From JBGCED01 sp045106055 (lineage in GTDB: Bacteria > Pseudomonadota > Alphaproteobacteria > CBDDJK01), in contig JBGCED010000004.1 of the NCBI GenBank assembly GCA_045106055.1, positions 1 to 22,652 of the forward strand: a stretch of DNA of 22,652 bases, written 5' to 3'. Position 1 is the first letter of the stretch; each line of letters begins with the position of its first letter. Below the pieces are notes generated by a model that saw nothing but the letters and a program-made list of their open reading frames with translations, did not search any database and was not told where the DNA came from. Shown here piece by piece: positions 1-8,520 of the stretch. Position numbers and translations under genes: made by a program.

Positions 1-223
1 GCTTGCAAATCAAATGGCGCTGAAAACGGTTAGCGGAACGGCAAAGCTTGCACAAGACAGCGCCCTATCCCCCACGCAGCTGCGCCAGCAAGTTACCAGC
101 AAAAATGGCACAACCGAAGCCGCGCTAAAAATATTAAGGGATTCAGATTCTGGGCTATCCCCATTAATGGCAGCCACCATGAAAGCCTGCCATCAGCGCG
201 CCCTTGAAATCGCCAATATATAA
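1..223 (+). CDS. proC: Pyrroline-5-carboxylate reductase, C-terminal part (partial)
   Basis: The reading frame is open from base 2 and ends at TAA 221-223, giving about 73 residues. These match the C-terminal dimerisation domain of P5C reductase, which reduces 1-pyrroline-5-carboxylate to proline with NAD(P)H in the cytoplasm. The visible family pattern is a helix ending in TVSGTAKLA, then LSPTQLRQQVTSKNGTTEAA (the conserved 'L...V.SPGGTT.AAL' segment of ProC), then a closing helix with LMAATMKACHQRALEIA. The NAD(P)-binding domain lies outside the window. An internal ATG at 14 is not a real start, because homology continues upstream of it (LANQ precedes it in frame). A repeat array with hairpins begins directly after the stop codon. 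Assignment rests on the GGTT-like motif and the order of the helices. Confidence 0.85.
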   Translation, partial: LANQMALKTVSGTAKLAQDSALSPTQLRQQVTSKNGTTEAALKILRDSDSGLSPLMAATMKACHQRALEIANI

Positions 224-241
224 AAGCGCGCTTTTTATTAC

Positions 242-326
242 GCGCTCACACGCCGCGCAGGCTTTCGTCGCACTGGCGACGGCATGCAGTCGCATGCTTG
301 ATTTTTCCCGCTCACGCGCCGCGCAG
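242..326. repeat. Intergenic repeat, copy 1 (A-B-A' layout with two abutting hairpins)
   Basis: Module A is CGCTCACACGCCGCGC at 243-258. Module B is two exactly adjacent 16-nt hairpins: CGTCGC-ACTG-GCGACG at 266-281 and GCATGC-AGTC-GCATGC at 282-297, each with a perfect 6-bp stem and a 4-nt loop. Module A' is CGCTCACGCGCCGCGC at 309-324. The whole unit recurs at 337-418. It is much GC-richer than the AT-rich DNA that follows it. The layout resembles dispersed REP-like palindromic elements, but whether it recurs elsewhere in the genome cannot be seen here. Confidence 0.85.
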
Positions 327-336
327 TCGTGATTAT

Positions 337-418
337 GCGCTCACACGCCGCGAGGCTTTCGTCGCACTGGCGACGGCATGCAGTCGCATGCTTTTTATTA
401 TCGCTCACGCGCCGCGCG
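337..418. repeat. Intergenic repeat, copy 2 (A-B-A' layout with two abutting hairpins)
   Basis: This is the second copy of the 242-326 unit. Module A is at 338-352 and lacks one C compared with copy 1. The hairpins are at 360-375 and 376-391 and are identical to copy 1. Module A' is at 402-418. The two copies are separated by about 10 bases (327-336) and differ mainly in the short spacer between B and A'. The junction GCTTTTTATTA before A' also occurs at 230-240 before the first module A, so a third, partial unit may abut the proC stop codon. Confidence 0.85.
376..396 (+). terminator. Possible rho-independent terminator after proC
   Basis: The second hairpin of repeat copy 2 (GCATGC-AGTC-GCATGC) is followed directly by TTTTT and then ATTA. 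This is the form of a short intrinsic terminator for transcription leaving proC. The 6-bp stem is short, and the same hairpin in copy 1 is followed by TTGATTTTT, a weaker tract. Termination is therefore an inference. Confidence 0.4.
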
Positions 419-419
419 T

Positions 420-436
420 ATCACCTTTGAGGTGAT
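420..436. other. Small perfect hairpin
   Basis: ATCACCT-TTG-AGGTGAT forms a 7-bp stem with a 3-nt loop immediately after the GC-rich repeat. It is followed by an A-rich stretch on the + strand, so for leftward transcription it would be preceded by T residues rather than followed by them. It could be a protein-binding palindrome or the edge of the repeat element. No function is claimed. Confidence 0.35.
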
Positions 437-462
437 CGGCAAAGAAAAAACTAATTGTGAAT

Positions 463-504
463 GCGTAAAAACATAAGCATAAAAACATAAGCGCAAAAAC
501 AACC
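463..504. repeat. 14-bp tandem repeat, three units
   Basis: Units are GCGTAAAAACATAA (463-476), GCATAAAAACATAA (477-490) and the diverged GCGCAAAAACAACC (491-504). The tract lies between the hairpin array and the hppA promoter region. There is no sign that it is coding. Confidence 0.75.
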
Positions 505-542
505 TGTGCCAATTTGAAACAGGGTAGGGTGCGTTTCTTTAC

Positions 543-571
543 TTGCAAGCGCTTAAAAATTACAGTATGAA
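543..571 (+). promoter_or_regulatory. Candidate sigma70-type promoter of hppA
   Basis: TTGCAA (543-548) and TATGAA (566-571) are separated by exactly 17 bases and lie about 70 bases upstream of the hppA start. The -35 region overlaps the perfect 8-bp palindrome AAGCGCTT (547-554), which could be an operator half or core. The call rests on consensus matching only. Confidence 0.3.
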
Positions 572-640
572 ACGGCTAAATTAACCAATTTTAATTTAAC
601 ATTCATTATTTTATTTATTATTCACTGGAAGGAATGACCT

Positions 641-2731
<2,091 letters not shown>

Positions 2732-2780
2732 ACAATATTTATTGGAGCGTTGTTACAGTTAATGGAATGAACATCTATCG

Positions 2781-3722
2781 ATGAAATCAAGGCAGAAACG
2801 GGGCGCACATAATAGTAATTCTGATTTTGAATCAAACAAAGCGTTTGAAACAAACAGCAATTCACAGCGTCCCGCTTCTGCCCATTCCAAATTTAAACAT
2901 CATTCAAAAAATACAACGCCAAACGCATCCAATACATCTAATGCGTCTAGTGCGTCTAATGCACAAAAGGGCGCTTACTGGCTGTATGGCTTCCATCCTT
3001 CTATCCTGGCGATTCAAAACCCAAATCGCCATATCCTAGAGATCAAAATAACCCAAGCAACCCATGAGCGGATCAACGAAGCACTGGGGTCATTGGGGTC
3101 ACTAGAGTCATTGGGATCACGCCGCGATCTTCCCCGCATTAATATTGTGGATCGCCATCAGCTGGATCGCCTATGCGGGGCTGATGCCGTGCATCAGGGG
3201 GTTGCGCTTTGCGTTTTGCCGCAAAGGGCTGTTGATGGAGAGCAATTTATTATAAATGCGCTGGAGGCGCGGTCAAAAGCAACCCTGCTTATTTTGGATC
3301 AAGTCACCGACCCAAGGAATATTGGGGCAATTATGCGCAGTGCTGCTGCATTTGGCGTGGTTGCGGTGATTGTTCAAGACAAGCATAGCCCAGGTGAAAG
3401 CGCGGTGATGGCAAAGGCTGCTGCGGGGGCAATGGATACGCTTCCTTTATTGCGCACCGTCAATCTCACCCGTTTTATAGAATTCTTAAAATCTCAAAAT
3501 TTTTGGGTTTATGGGATGGATGGCGCAGCGTCAACCGCGATCAATCAAATCACGCCCGCGCCCTATCAAGCCTTGGTGGTTGGCGCAGAAGGCGCGGGAA
3601 TTCGCCATAAGACAAAACAAATTTGTGATGATTTGGTAAAAATACCGATTGACGATCACGCCATGGAGTCGCTAAATGTATCAAATGCAGCATCTGTTGC
3701 TTTATATGCTTTAACAACTTAA
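2781..3722 (+). CDS. rlmB: 23S rRNA 2'-O-ribose methyltransferase, TrmH/SpoU family (RlmB-like)
   Basis: This is a SPOUT-fold SAM-dependent RNA methyltransferase of 313 residues. RlmB methylates G2251 in the peptidyl-transferase P-loop of 23S rRNA. The first 65 or so residues are a polar, Ser/Asn-rich, probably disordered tail. YWLYGFHPS opens the substrate-binding domain at about residue 68. The SPOUT motifs follow: motif 1 LDQVTDPRNIGAIMRSA with N180, motif 2 VVGAEGAGIR with E270, and motif 3 MESLNVSNAASVALY with N299. Two in-frame 9-bp repeat tracts (residues 48-62 and 102-113) are unusual. The start is supported by GGAATGA nine bases upstream. Assignment to RlmB rather than another TrmH-family member is based on overall similarity and is less certain than the family. 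Confidence 0.9.
   Translation: MKSRQKRGAHNSNSDFESNKAFETNSNSQRPASAHSKFKHHSKNTTPNASNTSNASSASNAQKGAYWLYGFHPSILAIQNPNRHILEIKITQATHERINEALGSLGSLESLGSRRDLPRINIVDRHQLDRLCGADAVHQGVALCVLPQRAVDGEQFIINALEARSKATLLILDQVTDPRNIGAIMRSAAAFGVVAVIVQDKHSPGESAVMAKAAAGAMDTLPLLRTVNLTRFIEFLKSQNFWVYGMDGAASTAINQITPAPYQALVVGAEGAGIRHKTKQICDDLVKIPIDDHAMESLNVSNAASVALYALTT
2922..2966 (+). repeat. 9-bp in-frame tandem repeat in rlmB (N-terminal tail)
   Basis: Five 9-base units encode N-A-S, N-T-S, N-A-S, S-A-S and N-A-Q in the disordered tail of the methyltransferase. Unit length is a multiple of three, so changes in copy number would keep the frame. Confidence 0.8.
3084..3119 (+). repeat. 9-bp in-frame tandem repeat in rlmB (substrate-binding domain)
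   Basis: Four 9-base units (CTGGGGTCA, TTGGGGTCA, CTAGAGTCA, TTGGGATCA) encode LGS-LGS-LES-LGS at residues 102-113. They sit in a likely surface loop of the N-terminal domain, just before RRDLPRINIVDRHQLDRL. Confidence 0.85.
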
Positions 3723-3760
3723 ATTTATCCTTAACATTTTAATTTATACTGAGATTATTC

Positions 3761-4747
3761 ATGTTTATTGTTTGCGGTGAAGCATTATATGATTTGATTC
3801 CATCTGATCTTGCGGGTGGGGATGAAGCCCAGACGAACGCACTTGGCTTTAAAGCCATTATTGGCGGATCGCCGTTTAATGTTGCGGTTGGATTGGCGCG
3901 ATTAGGGGTAAAAGCAGCCCTTTTTACAGGAATTTCAAAAGATTCACTTGGCACAAAATTATTCAATCATTTAATTGATGAAGGGGTGGGGTCGCAATAT
4001 TTAATCCATAGCGATTATAAAACCACGCTGGCATTGATTGATTTTCATAATGGACAGCCAAAATATCATTTTTACGGTCAAAATGGCGCAGAGAAAATGA
4101 TCGGCATTAATGATTTGCCAAAGCTTGATTCCGCCGTTAAGGGGCTGCATTTTGGGTCTTATAGCATGGTAACTGCGCCATCGGGGGACAGCTATCTTGA
4201 ATTTGCAAAACGCAATCGTGATCGCTTTATTTCGCTTGATCCTAATATTCGCACATCGGTTGAACCTGATATGCAGCTATGGCGCGACCGTATTTCCGAA
4301 TTTTTACCTTATGTTAATTTGCTGAAAATCAGCCGCGAAGACATTGATCTTTGCTATGATGGCATGCCAAGCAAAAAATTGGCAGAACAATTTATTGAAA
4401 AAGGCGTGCAGCTGGTGATTATCACAGGCGGCGAGGATGCGGTTGGATGCTATAGCAATAATCGTTTGATTTTTGATTATCGTCCAAAGCCCGTTAATTG
4501 CGTGGATACAATTGGCGCGGGCGATTCTTTTCAAGCGGCATTGCTGGCGCAATTATTGGAACATACCGACCCTTGTAATATGCTTAAAAATCTTAATCAG
4601 GGTGCGCTATATAATCTGGCAGATCGCGCATCCAAAGCTGCGGCAATTACTTGCGCGCGCGCGGGGGCAAATTTACCGACCCTATCTGAATGGCAAGAAT
4701 ATTTAGACGCGCAAGCCGCAATAGAAGCAGCGAAGAATAAATCTTAA
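3761..4747 (+). CDS. PfkB-family carbohydrate kinase, probable fructokinase
   Basis: This ribokinase/PfkB-family sugar kinase has 328 residues, close to the family norm. The N-terminal GEALYDLIP and the PfkB signature 1 region GGSPFNVAVGLARLG (about residues 32-46) form the sugar site. Signature 2 is DTIGAGDSFQAALLAQ, starting at D249, with catalytic base D255 and the anion-hole glycines just before it. VIITGGEDAVGCY is the typical nucleotide-site strand. The overall pattern is that of bacterial fructokinases, which phosphorylate fructose to fructose-6-phosphate with ATP in the cytoplasm. The exact sugar cannot be proved from sequence. It lies 38 bases after rlmB and 20 bases before dcd on the same strand, with no sugar transporter next to it, so the neighbours give no substrate clue. 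Confidence 0.85.
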   Translation: MFIVCGEALYDLIPSDLAGGDEAQTNALGFKAIIGGSPFNVAVGLARLGVKAALFTGISKDSLGTKLFNHLIDEGVGSQYLIHSDYKTTLALIDFHNGQPKYHFYGQNGAEKMIGINDLPKLDSAVKGLHFGSYSMVTAPSGDSYLEFAKRNRDRFISLDPNIRTSVEPDMQLWRDRISEFLPYVNLLKISREDIDLCYDGMPSKKLAEQFIEKGVQLVIITGGEDAVGCYSNNRLIFDYRPKPVNCVDTIGAGDSFQAALLAQLLEHTDPCNMLKNLNQGALYNLADRASKAAAITCARAGANLPTLSEWQEYLDAQAAIEAAKNKS

Positions 4748-4767
4748 CGAAAAACAGGATAATATAA

Positions 4768-5322
4768 ATGACGATTATGGCAGATCGCTGGATACGGACA
4801 CAAGCAACCCAGCATGACATGATTGATCCTTTTGTGGATGGTCAAAAGCGCGATGGGGTGATTTCTTATGGGCTAAGCTCTTTTGGTTATGATGCGCGGG
4901 TTGCGGATGAATTTTTAATCTTCACCAATATTGATAATGCGCTGGTTGATCCCAAAGAATTTAATGAAACCACTTTTGTAAAACGCAATGGGCCTTATTG
5001 CATTATCCCGCCAAATTCTTTTGCACTTGCCAGAACCGTGGAATATTTTAAAATTCCCGATGATGTCTTGGTGATTTGCCTTGGCAAATCCACCTATGCG
5101 CGCTGCGGGATTATTGTGAATGTCACCCCGCTTGAACCTGGTTGGCAGGGGCATGTGACGCTGGAATTTTCAAACACAACGCCGCTTCCAGCAAAAATCT
5201 ATGCCAATGAGGGGGCGTGCCAATTCTTGTTTTTAAAAGGCGAAGCCCGCCCCGATGTGACTTATGGCGATCGGAATGGTAAATATATGGGGCAGCGCGG
5301 CGTGACCCCTCCAAAGATTTAG
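4768..5322 (+). CDS. dcd: dCTP deaminase
   Basis: The enzyme converts dCTP to dUTP and ammonia, feeding dUMP and thymidylate synthesis. It has 184 residues, normal for monofunctional bacterial Dcd. The conserved core is GKSTYARCGIIVNVTPLEPG followed by GHVTLEFSNTTPLPAKIYAN. S108, R112 and E133 align with the E. coli active-site residues S111, R115 and E138. YGLSSFGYDARV near the N-terminus is also diagnostic. AGGA lies eight bases before the ATG at 4768; a second ATG three codons in (MADRWIR) is a possible alternative. The gene is 20 bases after the kinase and seven bases before murA, so all three are probably cotranscribed. Confidence 0.95.
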   Translation: MTIMADRWIRTQATQHDMIDPFVDGQKRDGVISYGLSSFGYDARVADEFLIFTNIDNALVDPKEFNETTFVKRNGPYCIIPPNSFALARTVEYFKIPDDVLVICLGKSTYARCGIIVNVTPLEPGWQGHVTLEFSNTTPLPAKIYANEGACQFLFLKGEARPDVTYGDRNGKYMGQRGVTPPKI

Positions 5323-5329
5323 GGCGATT

Positions 5330-6625
5330 ATGGACAGAATTATCATTGAAGGCGGCAATCCGTTGCATGGCATCATGCCCATTAGCGGCGGGAAGAATGC
5401 AGCATTGCCATTGCTAACCGCGTGTTTGCTTAGCGATCAGCCGATTCATTTTTATAATATTCCGCCGCTTGCCGATATTGAATCCTTGATGGTGCTATTA
5501 TCACATCTGGGTGCGGTGGGCGCGCTTTCCCCTGATAGCCAAAGTCAATATCAGGCGGAAACAGGCGGGCAGCAAATCAGCATTTCCTGCCCAAAATTAT
5601 CATCAACCCACGCCCCTTATGAAATGGTGCGCAAAATGCGGGCATCTATTTTGGTGCTTGGACCGATTCTTGCGCGGGCGGGTCATGCCTCTATTTCATT
5701 GCCAGGCGGGTGTGCGATTGGCGCAAGGCCGGTTGATTTGCACATTGAAGGCTTGCGCCAAATGGGGGCGATCATCACCATTGACGAGGGGTATATCAAA
5801 GCAGAAGCCCCCAAAGGGCTTTATGGCGCAGAGATCAGCTTGCCTTTTCCTTCGGTTGGCGCGACCGAAAATCTATTGATGGCTGCAACGCTTGCCAAAG
5901 GCACAACCCGTTTGATGAATGCTGCACGCGAGCCTGAAATTGACGAATTGGCGCATTTATTGACCAAGATGGGCGCTAAGATCACGGGCATTGGCTCTAG
6001 TCTTTTGGAAATTGAGGGCGTATCCAGCTTAAATCAAGCATCACATAAGGTTGAAGCGGATCGGATTGAAGCTGGCAGCTATGCAATTGCGGCCGCGATT
6101 ACAGGCGGAGAGCTGGAAATTATTGACGCGCCCAATGCAGCGTTAAAACCGCTATGGGGCAGATTGGAAAAAGCAGGCATTGCGGTTACCCCGACCCAGC
6201 ACGGCATTCACATTAAATCAAGCAATGCGCGCTTAATGGGCTGCGATATTATGACCGAGCCTTTTCCAGGTTTTCCAACCGATTTGCAAGCACAATTTAT
6301 GGCGCTCATGTGCGTTAGCGATGGCGCATCCATGATTACCGAAACCATTTTTGAAAATCGTTTTATGCATGTGCCTGAATTGCAGCGCATGGGCGCGAAT
6401 ATCACGCTGCATGGGCGCAGCGCTTTGGTGCGCGGCGTTCCTAATTTAAGCGGTGCAGAAGTGATGGCAACCGATTTACGGGCATCCATGTCGCTGGTAC
6501 TGGCGGGGCTTGCAGCGCAAGGAAAAACCGTGATTAACCGCGTATATCACCTTGATCGCGGCTATGGTCGCTTGGTGCGAAAGCTTTATGCGTGCGGTGC
6601 AAATATTGAACGCAAGCAGGACTGA
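5330..6625 (+). CDS. murA: UDP-N-acetylglucosamine 1-carboxyvinyltransferase
   Basis: MurA transfers enolpyruvate from PEP to UDP-GlcNAc, the first committed step of peptidoglycan synthesis, in the cytoplasm. The protein has 431 residues. SGGKNAALPLL near the N-terminus carries the conserved Lys-Asn pair of the substrate site. PGGCAIGARPVDLHIEGL carries the catalytic cysteine, here C128, equivalent to C115 of E. coli and the residue alkylated by fosfomycin. The shift in numbering comes from a longer loop around residues 63-80 (SPDSQSQYQAETGGQQ). The C-terminus with YHLDRGYGRLVRKLYACGA is complete. It starts seven bases after dcd, suggesting translational coupling. No second murA copy is in the window. 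Confidence 0.97.
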   Translation: MDRIIIEGGNPLHGIMPISGGKNAALPLLTACLLSDQPIHFYNIPPLADIESLMVLLSHLGAVGALSPDSQSQYQAETGGQQISISCPKLSSTHAPYEMVRKMRASILVLGPILARAGHASISLPGGCAIGARPVDLHIEGLRQMGAIITIDEGYIKAEAPKGLYGAEISLPFPSVGATENLLMAATLAKGTTRLMNAAREPEIDELAHLLTKMGAKITGIGSSLLEIEGVSSLNQASHKVEADRIEAGSYAIAAAITGGELEIIDAPNAALKPLWGRLEKAGIAVTPTQHGIHIKSSNARLMGCDIMTEPFPGFPTDLQAQFMALMCVSDGASMITETIFENRFMHVPELQRMGANITLHGRSALVRGVPNLSGAEVMATDLRASMSLVLAGLAAQGKTVINRVYHLDRGYGRLVRKLYACGANIERKQD

Positions 6626-6645
6626 TTTATGGTTGGTTTTTAACC

Positions 6646-7041
6646 TTATTGAGGGATCAAGCGGAAACGCAGCAGCGTAAATAAGGGGTCTTGCTGATCG
6701 TCAATCACATCAATGATTAACTGTTCCCCCGCGCGCCGATAATGATTTTTATCGGTCATGTTCCAGCCAAGTGCAGGCAAAGTGGTTTCATAAAAGGAGA
6801 AGATTGCGCTTGGCAGCTGATCGCTTACCAATTGACTTTCCACCACTCTTCCTGCTGCGCTATCAAAATACATTACACCATTTTCAAGCGGGCGCATGGT
6901 TTCCATCATCGGAATATCTTCGCTGCCAGGCACAAAACGCAAATCAGTTTGGGCATATAGCGATTGAATCATGATTGCCAAAAATGCAAGCGCAATCAAA
7001 GCCCGCCCCAACATCGATTTTAAAATGCTTGCATATCCCAC
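6646..7041 (-). CDS. Small exported protein of unknown function
   Basis: I do not recognise a named family. The 131-residue product starts with a basic and hydrophobic stretch (LGRALIALAFLAIMIQSLYA, about residues 11-30) ending in a plausible signal peptidase site, so it is probably periplasmic. The mature part has FVPGSEDIPMM, GVMYFDSAAGRVVES and FYETTLPALGW, then a hydrophilic beta-rich tail ending LFTLLRFRLIPQ. The FY...LP.LGW pattern is common in small periplasmic proteins of alphaproteobacteria, as far as I recall. The start is GTG at 7041, chosen because AAGGAA lies about five bases upstream; an ATG at 7014 would still leave a signal-like segment. It is convergent with murA (20-base gap) and divergent from the MFS gene. 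Confidence 0.7.
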   Translation of the reverse strand: MGYASILKSMLGRALIALAFLAIMIQSLYAQTDLRFVPGSEDIPMMETMRPLENGVMYFDSAAGRVVESQLVSDQLPSAIFSFYETTLPALGWNMTDKNHYRRAGEQLIIDVIDDQQDPLFTLLRFRLIPQ

Positions 7042-7050
7042 AGCTATTCC

Positions 7051-7079
7051 TTTTCAAAAAACAATATCTTGTTTATAAA
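7051..7079 (+). promoter_or_regulatory. Candidate promoter of the MFS transporter gene
   Basis: TTTTCA (7051-7056) and TATAAA (7074-7079) are separated by 17 bases in the divergent intergenic region, about 50 bases upstream of the likely ATG at 7131. They match 4/6 and 5/6 of the sigma70 consensus hexamers. Sequence match only. Confidence 0.35.
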
Positions 7080-7130
7080 GGGAATGACATAAAAATACAA
7101 TTCTTTAAAAAATCACCCCCCATAAACATC

Positions 7131-8444
7131 ATGCGCCCAGAACAAAATCCGCCTCAAACTTGGAAACGCCCCGCAATGATGCTGTTCATCATGGCAGCTG
7201 CGATGGCGATTAGCCTGAATGGGTGGATGGCACTGTTGAATAATTTTGCGATTGAGCGCGTGAATTTTGATGGTCAGAAAATTGGAATCTTGCAGGGCAT
7301 AAGGGAAATTCCAGGCTTTTTATCCTTTGGGGTAATCTTTATTATCCTGTTTATTCGGGAACAAAAATTGGCAATCTTGGCGTTGATATTGCTGGGGCTT
7401 GGAACGGCATTAACGGGATTCTTTCCTGCATTATTGCCGCTTTATATGATGACTTTTATGGCTTCTGTTGGCTTTCATTATTATGAAGCGGTGCAGCAAT
7501 CGCTTACTTTGCAATTAATTGATAAAAAAGATACGCCCGCCATGCTTGGTCAGCAAATGGGCTTTGTGGCGATGGCAACGATTGCGGTTTATTGTTTGAT
7601 TATTGTGGCAACCGATCCTGCAATGATCCTATCAGGGCTTGATTTCTTTTTTGATGCTTCTGCGGTTATGCCTGCTTGGTTCTCAAGCGGTTTGGATTAT
7701 AAATGGGTTTATTTAATTGCGGGCGCGGTTACCGTTGCCGCTGCAATTTTTGTTGCTTTTGCCTTTCCCATTTTTAAATCGCCCCATGTTCAGCATAAGC
7801 ATCTTTTATTGCGCAAACGCTATTGGTTATATTACGCGCTTGTCTTTATGAGCGGCGCGCGCCGCCAGATTTTCATCGTTTTTGCAGCCTTTATGATGGT
7901 TGAAAAATTTGGCTATAGCGCGGCTGAGGTGACCTTGTTATTTTTAATTAACCATCTGGTAAACATCAAGCTTGCCCCCTTGATTGGAAAATTAATTGCA
8001 AAATGGGGGGAGCGCAAGGCGTTAATCTTTGAATATTCGGGGCTGGTGCTTGTGTTCACCACTTATGCTTTTGTTGAAACGGCATGGCTTGCTGGCACGC
8101 TTTATGTGATTGATCATATGTTTTTTGCCTTTGCAATCGCGATTAAAACCTATTTTCAAAAAATTGCTGATCCCCAAGATATGGCATCAACCGCAGGGGT
8201 AAGCTTTACCATAAATCATATTGCCGCCGTGATTATCCCCCCTATTTTTGGAATTATTTGGCTGTTTTCTCCCGCAACTGTATTTTTGCTTGGAAGCGCA
8301 ATGGCAATGATTTCACTCTATCTTTCATGCCTTGTCCCCCAAGACCCCAGATCAGGGCAAGAGGTTACCCATAATCCGCGCTTGGTGGGGTTTTTATTGG
8401 CAAAAATCCCAACCAGTATCGGTCAGAAACAGCCAAGCGGGTGA
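7131..8444 (+). CDS. Major facilitator superfamily transporter, substrate unknown
   Basis: This is an integral inner-membrane protein of 437 residues with about 10-12 hydrophobic helices in two halves. The first half runs from MMLFIMAAAMAISLNGWMALL through FVAMATIAVYCLIIVA, and the second from YWLYYALVFMSGARRQIFIV to the last helix near VFLLGSAMAMISLYLSCLV. A cytoplasmic loop with IGKLIAKWGERKALIFEYSG fits the MFS loop between helices 8 and 9. The frame is open back to 6975, but the upstream ATG would overlap the divergent gene and add a non-conserved tail, so ATG 7131 is preferred. There is no clear Shine-Dalgarno sequence before it (the sequence is C- and A-rich), so the start is less certain than the gene. 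Neighbouring enolase and murA give no hint of substrate. Confidence 0.85.
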   Translation: MRPEQNPPQTWKRPAMMLFIMAAAMAISLNGWMALLNNFAIERVNFDGQKIGILQGIREIPGFLSFGVIFIILFIREQKLAILALILLGLGTALTGFFPALLPLYMMTFMASVGFHYYEAVQQSLTLQLIDKKDTPAMLGQQMGFVAMATIAVYCLIIVATDPAMILSGLDFFFDASAVMPAWFSSGLDYKWVYLIAGAVTVAAAIFVAFAFPIFKSPHVQHKHLLLRKRYWLYYALVFMSGARRQIFIVFAAFMMVEKFGYSAAEVTLLFLINHLVNIKLAPLIGKLIAKWGERKALIFEYSGLVLVFTTYAFVETAWLAGTLYVIDHMFFAFAIAIKTYFQKIADPQDMASTAGVSFTINHIAAVIIPPIFGIIWLFSPATVFLLGSAMAMISLYLSCLVPQDPRSGQEVTHNPRLVGFLLAKIPTSIGQKQPSG

Positions 8445-8520
8445 TTTTTGTTGTGTTTTGATGGGCAATCCTTTATTTTTCATCTCTCTATTATAAATCC
8501 AATCTTAAAAGGAAATAACA

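Noticed and set aside
6626..6650. GGTT...AACC inverted repeat as a bidirectional terminator between murA and the exported-protein gene
   Set aside because: The stem is only 4 bp of mixed strength with a T-run in the loop rather than after it.
6975..7130. Longer N-terminus of the MFS transporter
   Set aside because: It would overlap the divergent exported-protein gene and adds a hydrophilic non-family tail.
8445..8520. Search for an enolase promoter
   Set aside because: TATTAT and TATAAA occur at 8489-8497, but no -35 hexamer is found at suitable spacing, so no promoter is called.
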